Source: Kiritimatiellales bacterium (GTDB lineage: Bacteria; Verrucomicrobiota; Kiritimatiellia; Kiritimatiellales; Pontiellaceae). From it: DNA of 16,925 nt. The position numbers were made by a program, and so were the translations under genes. The stretch spans positions 1 to 16,925 of the forward strand of contig JABDQT010000298.1 of the NCBI GenBank assembly GCA_013042165.1, read 5' to 3'. Each line of letters opens with the position of its first letter. Within the stretch, counting starts at the first letter, position 1. Under the pieces are notes generated by a model that saw only the letters and a program-made list of their open reading frames with translations, searched no databases and was not told the DNA's origin. Below, piece after piece: positions 6,324-16,925 of the stretch.

Positions 6324-7601
6324 GTGGCAAAGTTCATCATCAAAGGCGAAAACCCAATTGGCGGAACCTTCCACCCGCGCGGCAACAAAAATGCCGTACT
6401 GCCGATGCTCGCCAGCTGCGTGCTCACGGACCAGCCCCTGATTCTTCATAACGTCCCGCTGATTAATGACGTCAAGGTGATGCTTCAGCTCCTCGAAAGC
6501 ATTGGCGTGTCGGTATCCCTCGATGACCACACCCTGACGCTGTGTGCCGCACACCTGAAAACCACCGAACTCGACCCGCAGCTCTGTGCCAAAGTCCGCA
6601 CCTCGATTCTGCTGGCCGGCCCCATGATCGCCCGGCATGGTCATGCCACCATCTACCCGCCCGGCGGCGACGTCATCGGCCGGCGGCGGCTCGACACCCA
6701 CTTCTACGGTCTGCGCTCGCTCGGCGCGGAGATCATAACGGACGATGCATACCGGCTTAAGGCCGGGCGCCTCAGCGCGTGGAAAATGGTTTTTGATGAA
6801 GCCAGCGTGACCGCCACGGAAAATGTGCTGATGGCCGCCGTGCTGGCGAAAGGCACCTCCACCATCTATAACGCCGCCTGCGAGCCGCATGTGCAGGATC
6901 TGGCCCGCCTGCTCAACCAGATGGGCGCCGACATCTCCGGCATCGGAACCAATATGCTGACCATCAGCGGCGTCGAAGAGCTTCGTGGCGCGGAATACAC
7001 CGTGCAGCCGGACTACATCGAAGTGGGTAGCTACATCACTGCGGCGGTCGTGACCGGCGGCCAGCTGACCATCCCCGATGCCGGCGAACCGCAGACCCTG
7101 CAGGTGATGCAACGCGCCTTCTCAAAACTGGGCGTGGATTGGACACGCGATGGACGCACCCTCATTGTTCCGCAGCAATCCGCACGCTCCATTCGACCGG
7201 ACGAAGGCAACGCCACGCCGAAAATTGAAGACGGCATCTGGCCGGCGTACCCCTCCGATCTGATGAGCGTTTCAATCGTGTTGGCTACCCAGACGCAGGG
7301 TACGGCCCTCTTTTTCGAGAAAATGTTCGAGAGCCGCATGTACTTCGTCGATCACCTGATGGCCATGGGCGCGAACATTATCCAGTGCGATCCGCACCGT
7401 GTTGTCGTGATCGGCCCCACCCGCCTGCGCGGGAGCATGCTCACCAGTCCGGACATCCGCGCCGGCATGGCGATGTTGATCGCGGCCTGCTGTGCCGAGG
7501 GCGAAAGCGTCATCAAGAATGCGCAGGTGATTGATCGGGGATATGAAGCAATTGAAGATCGACTTGCCGCGCTCGGAGCGGATATTCTTCGCATTGATTA
7601 G
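6324..7601 (+). CDS. murA: UDP-N-acetylglucosamine 1-carboxyvinyltransferase (MurA), Asp-type active site
   Basis: Cytoplasmic enzyme that transfers enolpyruvate from PEP to UDP-GlcNAc, the first committed step of peptidoglycan synthesis. With the GTG start at 6324 it has 425 residues and begins MAKFIIKGENPIGG, like the family; the ATG at 6249 would add 25 residues without resemblance. It folds as two inside-out alpha/beta barrels. Conserved residues, numbered here, are Lys22 and Asn23 (RGNKNAVLP), Arg92 (KVRTSILLAGP), Arg121 (IGRRRLDTH), Asp312 (AYPSDLM), Arg379 (SPDIRAGM) and Arg405 (VIDRGYE). The loop residue that is Cys115 in E. coli is Asp116 here (PPGGDVIG), as in naturally fosfomycin-resistant MurA enzymes. 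The DGIWPAYPSDL segment replaces the usual PGFPTD form, so this belongs to a distinct subgroup of the family. ppa follows after 30 bases. Confidence 0.9.
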   Translation: MAKFIIKGENPIGGTFHPRGNKNAVLPMLASCVLTDQPLILHNVPLINDVKVMLQLLESIGVSVSLDDHTLTLCAAHLKTTELDPQLCAKVRTSILLAGPMIARHGHATIYPPGGDVIGRRRLDTHFYGLRSLGAEIITDDAYRLKAGRLSAWKMVFDEASVTATENVLMAAVLAKGTSTIYNAACEPHVQDLARLLNQMGADISGIGTNMLTISGVEELRGAEYTVQPDYIEVGSYITAAVVTGGQLTIPDAGEPQTLQVMQRAFSKLGVDWTRDGRTLIVPQQSARSIRPDEGNATPKIEDGIWPAYPSDLMSVSIVLATQTQGTALFFEKMFESRMYFVDHLMAMGANIIQCDPHRVVVIGPTRLRGSMLTSPDIRAGMAMLIAACCAEGESVIKNAQVIDRGYEAIEDRLAALGADILRID

Positions 7602-7631
7602 TCGTTCGATCAGAAAGGAAACGGTAAACAG

Positions 7632-8240
7632 ATGGCATTTCCAAAGACATTCTACCGCTGGCGGCCCCACCCCTGGCATGGTCTTGAAGCTCATGAAGGC
7701 AACGTCGGCGTCGTTAATGCATATATTGAAATGACCCCGTTCGACGCCGTGAAGTACGAGGTCGATAAAACAACCGGATACCTGCGCGTAGACCGCCCGC
7801 AGCTGACCTCTTCCATGACGCCCACGCTGTACGGCTTCGTCCCGCAGACCTACTGCTCGTCCCGCGTGCACGCGCTATCCCCCACCTCCGAATGCGGCGA
7901 TACCGATCCGCTCGATATCTGCGTCATTACCGAGCGCCCCATTAACCGCGGCGAAGTCATTTTGCGCGCCCGGGTGATCGGCGGCATTCAAATGATAGAC
8001 AATGGCGAGGCCGACGACAAAATCGTTGCGGTGCTCGACAACGACCAGTTCTGGAAGGACGCCAACGACATCGATGATGCCCCCCCCGCCCTGATCGAGC
8101 GAATGCGCCACTATTTCGCGACCTATAAGCTGGTTCCCGGTCAGCCGTCGGATGTGCACATCGAAAAGATCTACGGGCGCGACCACGCCCTCAAGGTGAT
8201 TGAAGCATCGATGGCCGACTATACCGAAGAGTACGGCTGA
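7632..8240 (+). CDS. ppa: Inorganic pyrophosphatase, soluble family I
   Basis: Cytoplasmic Mg-dependent enzyme hydrolysing pyrophosphate to two phosphates, which pulls biosynthetic reactions forward. It has 202 residues, slightly longer than the roughly 175 of E. coli Ppa. The metal-binding signature GDTDPLD is present with Asp90, Asp92 and Asp95. KYEVDK at residues 41-46 corresponds to the conserved KYE, and DNGEADDK (123-130) supplies the further metal-binding aspartates and a lysine. Tyr67 (TLYGF) and HYFATYK near residue 160 also match the family. The N-terminus ([17 protein letters not shown]) is a variant form with a longer lead-in. A ribosome binding site AAGGAA sits about ten bases before the ATG. 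The 30-base gap after murA suggests one transcript. It converges with gyrA. Confidence 0.92.
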   Translation: MAFPKTFYRWRPHPWHGLEAHEGNVGVVNAYIEMTPFDAVKYEVDKTTGYLRVDRPQLTSSMTPTLYGFVPQTYCSSRVHALSPTSECGDTDPLDICVITERPINRGEVILRARVIGGIQMIDNGEADDKIVAVLDNDQFWKDANDIDDAPPALIERMRHYFATYKLVPGQPSDVHIEKIYGRDHALKVIEASMADYTEEYG

Positions 8241-8253
8241 TCCGGGATTAAGG

Positions 8254-8278
8254 CGAGGTCTCCAAACGGAGCCCCTCG
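8254..8278. terminator. Weak hairpin between convergent ppa and gyrA
   Basis: CGAGG-T-CTCC, loop AAAC, GGAG-CC-CCTCG: nine pairs interrupted by a small internal loop, placed between the stops of ppa (8240) and gyrA (8286). Neither strand has a clear T-run after it, so its role as a two-way terminator is uncertain. Confidence 0.4.
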
Positions 8279-8285
8279 TCTGGAT

Positions 8286-10772
8286 TTATTCTTCTGCTGA
8301 TTCCTCCGCGGCCGGCTCTGCACCTTCGGCTGCCTCCGGAATCTCTTCCTCCGCTTCCAGTATGGCGGCAGAGACAAGCTTGTCGCCTTCCTTGAGGTTG
8401 AACAGGCGAACCCCCTGGGTATTGCGCCCGATGATACGCAGATCGTTCGCGCCGATGCAGATCATCTGCCCTGCCTCGGAGATCAGCATCAACCGATGCT
8501 CATCGGTCACGGCATGGGCACTGACCACCTTGCCGTTGCGGTCGGTCGTCTGGATGCTGATGATGCCCTTGCCGCCACGGGTTTGTGTGCGGTATTCATC
8601 GAAGCTCGAGCGCTTGCCGTAGCCGTTTTCGGTGATGGCCATCATGGTCGACTGGGTATCGACAATCTCGATCGTGACGACCTCATCATCGCCCGTGAGC
8701 GTGACGCCCTTGACCCCGCGCGATACGCGGCCGAGCGGCCGGGCATCGGTTTCCTTGAAGCGGATCGCCTTGCCGTTCTTCATGCTGAGGATGATTTCGT
8801 CTTTGCCGTCGGTCAGCTTGACGCCGATCAACGAGTCGTCTTCATCAATGTTGATGGCTTTCACGCCGGCGACACGCACATTTTTATAGGCCGAAAGTAC
8901 GGTCTTCTTCACGATGCCCTTTCGTGTGGCCATGATCAGGTTGTGCGCGTCGTCGTCGAGTTCACGTACGCAGAGAATGGCGGCGAGCTTTTCGTCCTGC
9001 GCCATCTGCAGCACGTTGGCCAGCGAACGTCCGCGACTTTGGCGGGAGCCTTCCGGCACATAGTAGGCCTTGAGCCAATACATACGGCCGGCTTCGGTGA
9101 AGCAAAGCAGGTAGTCATGCGTAGAGGCCGAGAAGATATGCTCCACAAAGTCCTCTTCTTTGGTGCTCATGCCGACCACGCCCTTGCCGCCACGACGCTG
9201 CTGTCGGTAGGTATCGGTCGGAACGCGCTTGATGTAGCCCGTGTTCGATAGCGTGATGACACACGGCTCATCTGCGATCAGGTCTTCGATGTCGATCTCG
9301 CCTTCGTCGATGCGCAGGTCGGTGCGGCGGACTTCACCGTACTTGGCGCGGATCTGCTCCAGATCCTCCTTGATGACGGCAAAGATTTTTTCCGGATATG
9401 CCAGCAGGTCTTCGAGGTATTCCATGAGCTTTTTGAGCTCGTTATATTCGGCCTCAACCTTATCGCGTTCCAGTCCGGTGAGCTGGTAGAGGCGCATTTC
9501 GAGAATGGCCTTCGCCTGGATTTCACTAAAGCCGAACTTGGCCATCAATCGATCCTGCGCTTCGTCGCGGTTCTTTGAATCGCGGATGATGCGAACGACC
9601 TCGTCCATGTTATCCATCGCCAGCAGATAGCCTTCGAGGATATGGGCGCGGGCGGCGGCCTTGTCGAGATCGAACTGGGTGCGGCGGGTGATCACTTCAA
9701 AGCGATGATCAATGAAACATTTAAGCACCTCTTTGAGGTTCATGACGCGCGGCTTGCCCTTGTCGATTGCCAGCATGATGGAGCCGAAGGTCGATTCGAG
9801 TTGTGTATGCTTGTAAATGTTATTGAGCAATACGTTTGGCACGGCGTTGCGCTTGAGCTCGATGACGAGGCGGATGCCTTCCTTGCCGGACTCATCGCGG
9901 ATGTCGGAAATGCCTTCGAGTTTTTTGTCGCGGACGAGCGAAACCATTTTGGTGATCAGCAATGTCTTGTTCAGCGCGTACGGAATCTCGGTGATGATGA
10001 TGCGCGCCTTGCCGTTGTCGTCTTCTTCGATGTCGGCCTTACCGCGCATTTTGATTTTGCCGCGGCCGGTGGTGTAGAAATCGCGCACGGCCTTCAAACC
10101 GTAGACCGATCCTCCGGTCGGGAAATCAGGCCCTTTGACCAGCTCGCAGAGCTCGTCGATCGTGGCATCGGGATTATCGATCAGCAGGATGGTTCCATCG
10201 ATCACCTCGCCGAGGTTGTGCGGGGGAATGTTGGTGGCCATACCGACCGCAATACCGGTCGAGCCATTCACCAGCAGGTTGGGCACTCGTGCCGGCAGCA
10301 CCGAAGGCTCCATGAGCGATTCGTCGAAGTTCGGGCGCATGTCGACGGTTTCCTTGTCGATATCAGCCAGCATTTCTTCGGCGAGCGGACGGAGACGGCA
10401 CTCGGTGTACCGATAGGCGGCCGCGCGGTCACCATCGATCGAACCAAAGTTACCCTGACCGTCGATGAGCATGCCGCGCATCGCAAAGTCCTGCGCCATG
10501 CGCACCATCGTGTCGTAGACCGCGGTGTCGCCGTGCGGATGGTAGTTACCGATCACTTCCCCGACGACCTTGGCGCATTTCACATAGGCTTTATTGTGCG
10601 TCCAGCCGCGCTCTTTCATGGCGTAGAGGATGCGGCGGTTGCCCGGCTTCATGCCGTCGCGCACATCCGGCAGGGCGCGCCCGACAATCACCGACATCGA
10701 ATAGTCGATGTATGCGCGCTGCATCTCATCTTCAATATTAATCAGATCAATACGTTCGTTCGTGTTTTCCAT
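8286..10772 (-). CDS. gyrA: DNA gyrase subunit A
   Basis: Subunit A of the A2B2 type II topoisomerase that introduces negative supercoils. It has 828 residues. The N-terminal breakage-reunion domain carries the catalytic Tyr122 (YRYTECRL), with numbering identical to E. coli. The quinolone-determining loop reads [10 protein letters not shown], so position 83 is Thr and Asp87 is kept. Coiled-coil and gate helices occupy about residues 350-490. The C-terminal beta-pinwheel contains the GyrA box QRRGGKG near residue 560, which identifies gyrase rather than topoisomerase IV. The protein ends in an acidic tail of about 23 residues. It follows gyrB by 13 bases with a GGAAG ribosome binding site, so the two subunits are made from one message. 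Its stop faces ppa. Confidence 0.97.
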   Translation of the reverse strand: MENTNERIDLINIEDEMQRAYIDYSMSVIVGRALPDVRDGMKPGNRRILYAMKERGWTHNKAYVKCAKVVGEVIGNYHPHGDTAVYDTMVRMAQDFAMRGMLIDGQGNFGSIDGDRAAAYRYTECRLRPLAEEMLADIDKETVDMRPNFDESLMEPSVLPARVPNLLVNGSTGIAVGMATNIPPHNLGEVIDGTILLIDNPDATIDELCELVKGPDFPTGGSVYGLKAVRDFYTTGRGKIKMRGKADIEEDDNGKARIIITEIPYALNKTLLITKMVSLVRDKKLEGISDIRDESGKEGIRLVIELKRNAVPNVLLNNIYKHTQLESTFGSIMLAIDKGKPRVMNLKEVLKCFIDHRFEVITRRTQFDLDKAAARAHILEGYLLAMDNMDEVVRIIRDSKNRDEAQDRLMAKFGFSEIQAKAILEMRLYQLTGLERDKVEAEYNELKKLMEYLEDLLAYPEKIFAVIKEDLEQIRAKYGEVRRTDLRIDEGEIDIEDLIADEPCVITLSNTGYIKRVPTDTYRQQRRGGKGVVGMSTKEEDFVEHIFSASTHDYLLCFTEAGRMYWLKAYYVPEGSRQSRGRSLANVLQMAQDEKLAAILCVRELDDDAHNLIMATRKGIVKKTVLSAYKNVRVAGVKAINIDEDDSLIGVKLTDGKDEIILSMKNGKAIRFKETDARPLGRVSRGVKGVTLTGDDEVVTIEIVDTQSTMMAITENGYGKRSSFDEYRTQTRGGKGIISIQTTDRNGKVVSAHAVTDEHRLMLISEAGQMICIGANDLRIIGRNTQGVRLFNLKEGDKLVSAAILEAEEEIPEAAEGAEPAAEESAEE

Positions 10773-10785
10773 AATAGAGCTTCCG

Positions 10786-13401
<2,616 letters not shown>

Positions 13402-13409
13402 CGGAAGAA

Positions 13410-13424
13410 GGCGTTAAAAACGCC
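13410..13424 (-). terminator. Possible weak terminator hairpin after the carbonic anhydrase gene
   Basis: GGCGTT and AACGCC form a six-base-pair stem with a three-base loop, 32 bases past the stop of the hslO-carbonic anhydrase unit. The sequence after it on the minus strand is TTCTTCC, not a clean T-run, so termination may be partial and could let transcripts run into gyrB. Confidence 0.35.
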
Positions 13425-13455
13425 GAAATTTCGTTCAAAAACGCCTGAAAAACGA

Positions 13456-13977
13456 CTATATCGGCTTGAGGGCTCCCTGGCGGTAGCGAGCGAGCAGTGC
13501 AACGTAGCGTTCGGCGTATTTGCGCACGTCGGAAACATCCTCTTCCGACAACCTGCGGATCACTTTGGCCGGCGTTCCAATTGCCAGTGAGCCGGCGGGA
13601 ATTTTGCGCTTCTGGCCCACCAGCGACCCGGCACCGATGATGCAGTTGTCGCCGATCTCGCAGCCGTCAAGCAGGATGGCGCCCATGCCGATCAGACAGT
13701 TGTTGCCGACGGTGCATCCGTGTAGCGTCACCTTGTGCCCGACCGTGACATCGTCCCCGATCATAACGGGCTGATTGCGGCTGGTATGAGCGACGGAATT
13801 ATCCTGGATATTGCTGCGCTCGCCAACGACGATCGGCTCAATATCGCCCCGCAGCACCGCCCCGAACCAGACGCTGGATTGATTGTGCAGCGTAACATCG
13901 CCGATCACGGTTGCGGAATCGGCAACATAGTATTCATCGGGCAGAGCCGGCACACGGTCTTCAAATTGATAGATCAT
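13456..13977 (-). CDS. Gamma-class carbonic anhydrase family protein (YrdA/PaaY-like)
   Basis: Left-handed beta-helix hexapeptide-repeat protein, 173 residues, expected to form a trimer with metal sites at the subunit interfaces. The three zinc-binding histidines of the family are visible: His64 (SVAHTS), His81 (TVGHKV) and His86 (TLHGC). Conserved Arg43 and Asp45 (LRGDIEP), Gln58 and Asp59 (NIQDNS) are also present. Repeats such as IGDDVTVG and IGMGAILLDG run through the middle, and a C-terminal helix (about 145-168) follows. I chose the ATG at 13977, with AGGA just upstream, over a start at 14028 that would overlap the end of hslO. It starts 17 bases after hslO and is probably cotranscribed. 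Many members of this subgroup have no proven carbonic anhydrase activity; metal binding is likely, the substrate is not known. Confidence 0.88.
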   Translation of the reverse strand: MIYQFEDRVPALPDEYYVADSATVIGDVTLHNQSSVWFGAVLRGDIEPIVVGERSNIQDNSVAHTSRNQPVMIGDDVTVGHKVTLHGCTVGNNCLIGMGAILLDGCEIGDNCIIGAGSLVGQKRKIPAGSLAIGTPAKVIRRLSEEDVSDVRKYAERYVALLARYRQGALKPI

Positions 13978-13994
13978 GCTGATCCTGTCTAAAA

Positions 13995-14888
13995 TTATTC
14001 CGGCTTCCGGTTCCACGCGGCGATGCACTCGCCAATGGTCATCTCATAGCGCGTGTTGCAGAACTGGCAGCTGATGCCGACCGGTTCATCGCGCTTGACG
14101 ATTGTCATGCGGTCGGGAATCGGAATGCTGCGCAGCACCGCCGACATTTTTTCCCGGTTGCAGGTGCATGCGAAACGGGGCGCCGGACCGGGCTCTACCT
14201 GAACGCCCTCGTAGCCCGCTTCTTCGCCGATCAACGATCTCGCGAGCTCCTCGAAATAGTTGTCCGCCTCGCTCTCGTGGCTGAGCAGCTCGCGAAACCC
14301 CTCTTTCTCCATGTGGCGGCGGATGCGGTCGAAGCGTTCAAGGTCGGTGCCGGGCAGCGCCTGAATCATCCAGCCCTGGCAAAGCCGGACCGGTTTTTCG
14401 GGATCGGGATTGAAACCGATCATAACGCTCATGCCGGTTTCCACCTGATCGGAAATGCAGTAGTGGTAGGCCAGGTCATTCACCGCATCGTGCAGCGAAA
14501 TCGGCGTGGTGCCCGAGCTGGCAATCGCGCCCTGATCCGATACCACCACCTGCAGGTCGCCCAGCTCGCCATAGAGGCTTTCATGCACATTGTCGGCATC
14601 GCCCAGCTGCTCCGGTGAAATGAATGCCCGCACGGTGCCATCCTGCCCGGCATCGGCCACAATGGTTTTCAGCACGCCATGGTATTTCCAGCAGGCGTTG
14701 AGCCGCTGGTTCTCCGGCAGGACCGCGGCTGCCAGCAATGCGGCAGTCATTGCGCGCCCGAGAATATGCGCCGCGGCAGGATCGCTGTCGTGCCGCAGCA
14801 CCGCTTCGTTCACCGCCTGCGTTGTGACGGTATAGGTAAAGGCAATATCGAGCCCCTTGAAGTGGCCTTTATAAAGCAGATCGTTCAT
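13995..14888 (-). CDS. hslO: Hsp33 redox-regulated chaperone
   Basis: Cytoplasmic holdase that is switched on when its zinc-bound cysteines are oxidised, protecting proteins during peroxide or bleach stress. It has 297 residues, close to the usual 290. The C-terminal redox switch is intact: Cys241 and Cys243 (ACTCN), Cys274 and Cys277 (SCQFCN), with the same 31-residue separation as in E. coli. The N-terminal core shows VHESLYGELGDLQVVV and the mid-region SYH/DAVNDLAYHY segment typical of the family. I start at the ATG 14888 (MNDLLYKGHFKGL). A perfect AGGAGG lies 16 bases upstream, farther than usual, with a poorer GGAA nearer. A longer TTG start at 14933 is possible but adds unrelated residues. 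It is divergent from katG, consistent with an oxidative-stress role. Confidence 0.94.
   Translation of the reverse strand: MNDLLYKGHFKGLDIAFTYTVTTQAVNEAVLRHDSDPAAAHILGRAMTAALLAAAVLPENQRLNACWKYHGVLKTIVADAGQDGTVRAFISPEQLGDADNVHESLYGELGDLQVVVSDQGAIASSGTTPISLHDAVNDLAYHYCISDQVETGMSVMIGFNPDPEKPVRLCQGWMIQALPGTDLERFDRIRRHMEKEGFRELLSHESEADNYFEELARSLIGEEAGYEGVQVEPGPAPRFACTCNREKMSAVLRSIPIPDRMTIVKRDEPVGISCQFCNTRYEMTIGECIAAWNRKPE

Positions 14889-16925
<2,037 letters not shown>

Noticed and set aside
6165..7112. 315-codon open frame on the minus strand opposite murA
   Set aside because: Antisense shadow of murA, running into the terminator region with no start signal.

Overview
The window is an ordinary housekeeping stretch of a bacterial chromosome with an estimated GC content in the high fifties. 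Every sizeable gene belongs to a recognisable family. I find no rRNA, tRNA, insertion sequence, prophage, CRISPR array or toxin-antitoxin pair, and I do not see a previously undescribed biological system. Genes are densely packed with stop-start overlaps. The organism looks like a Gram-negative bacterium, because it has a Mrp antiporter, a lipoprotein with a lipobox, a KatG catalase-peroxidase and a long-form GyrB. The Asp-type MurA and the general protein style make me lean towards the PVC superphylum (Verrucomicrobiota/Kiritimatiellota-like), possibly from a marine or saline habitat. That placement is inference only.

Layout. Positions 1-5223 (minus strand) hold six genes of a multisubunit Na+/H+ antiporter operon, in transcription order mnhA, B, C, D, E and the start of F. 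mnhG presumably lies beyond the left edge. A 419-base divergent region (5224-5642) separates it from hup (HU nucleoid protein, plus strand). hup is followed by a strong terminator, a 58-residue lipoprotein gene whose ATG touches the terminator's T-run, and a second terminator. Then come murA and ppa (6324-8240, plus strand), peptidoglycan precursor synthesis and inorganic pyrophosphatase, probably cotranscribed. They converge on gyrB-gyrA (13335 down to 8286, minus strand), the two subunits of DNA gyrase. Upstream of gyrB and on the same strand is a two-gene unit, hslO (Hsp33) followed by a gamma-class carbonic anhydrase family protein (14888 down to 13456). A 316-base divergent region separates hslO from katG (15205 onward, plus strand), which runs off the right edge after 573 codons.

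How the genes work together. The Mrp complex uses the proton motive force to export Na+ and hold cytoplasmic pH. HU and gyrase both set DNA supercoiling, and their upstream regions share a nine-base element at the proposed -35 positions. MurA commits UDP-GlcNAc to peptidoglycan; PPase removes the pyrophosphate released by biosynthetic reactions. Hsp33 (redox-activated holdase) and KatG (peroxide removal) form a divergent oxidative-stress pair.

The points most worth a second look are the lipoprotein start abutting the hup terminator, the natural Cys-to-Asp change at the MurA active site, the shared hup/gyrB promoter element, and the hslO-katG divergent region. Promoter calls are by eye and weak.
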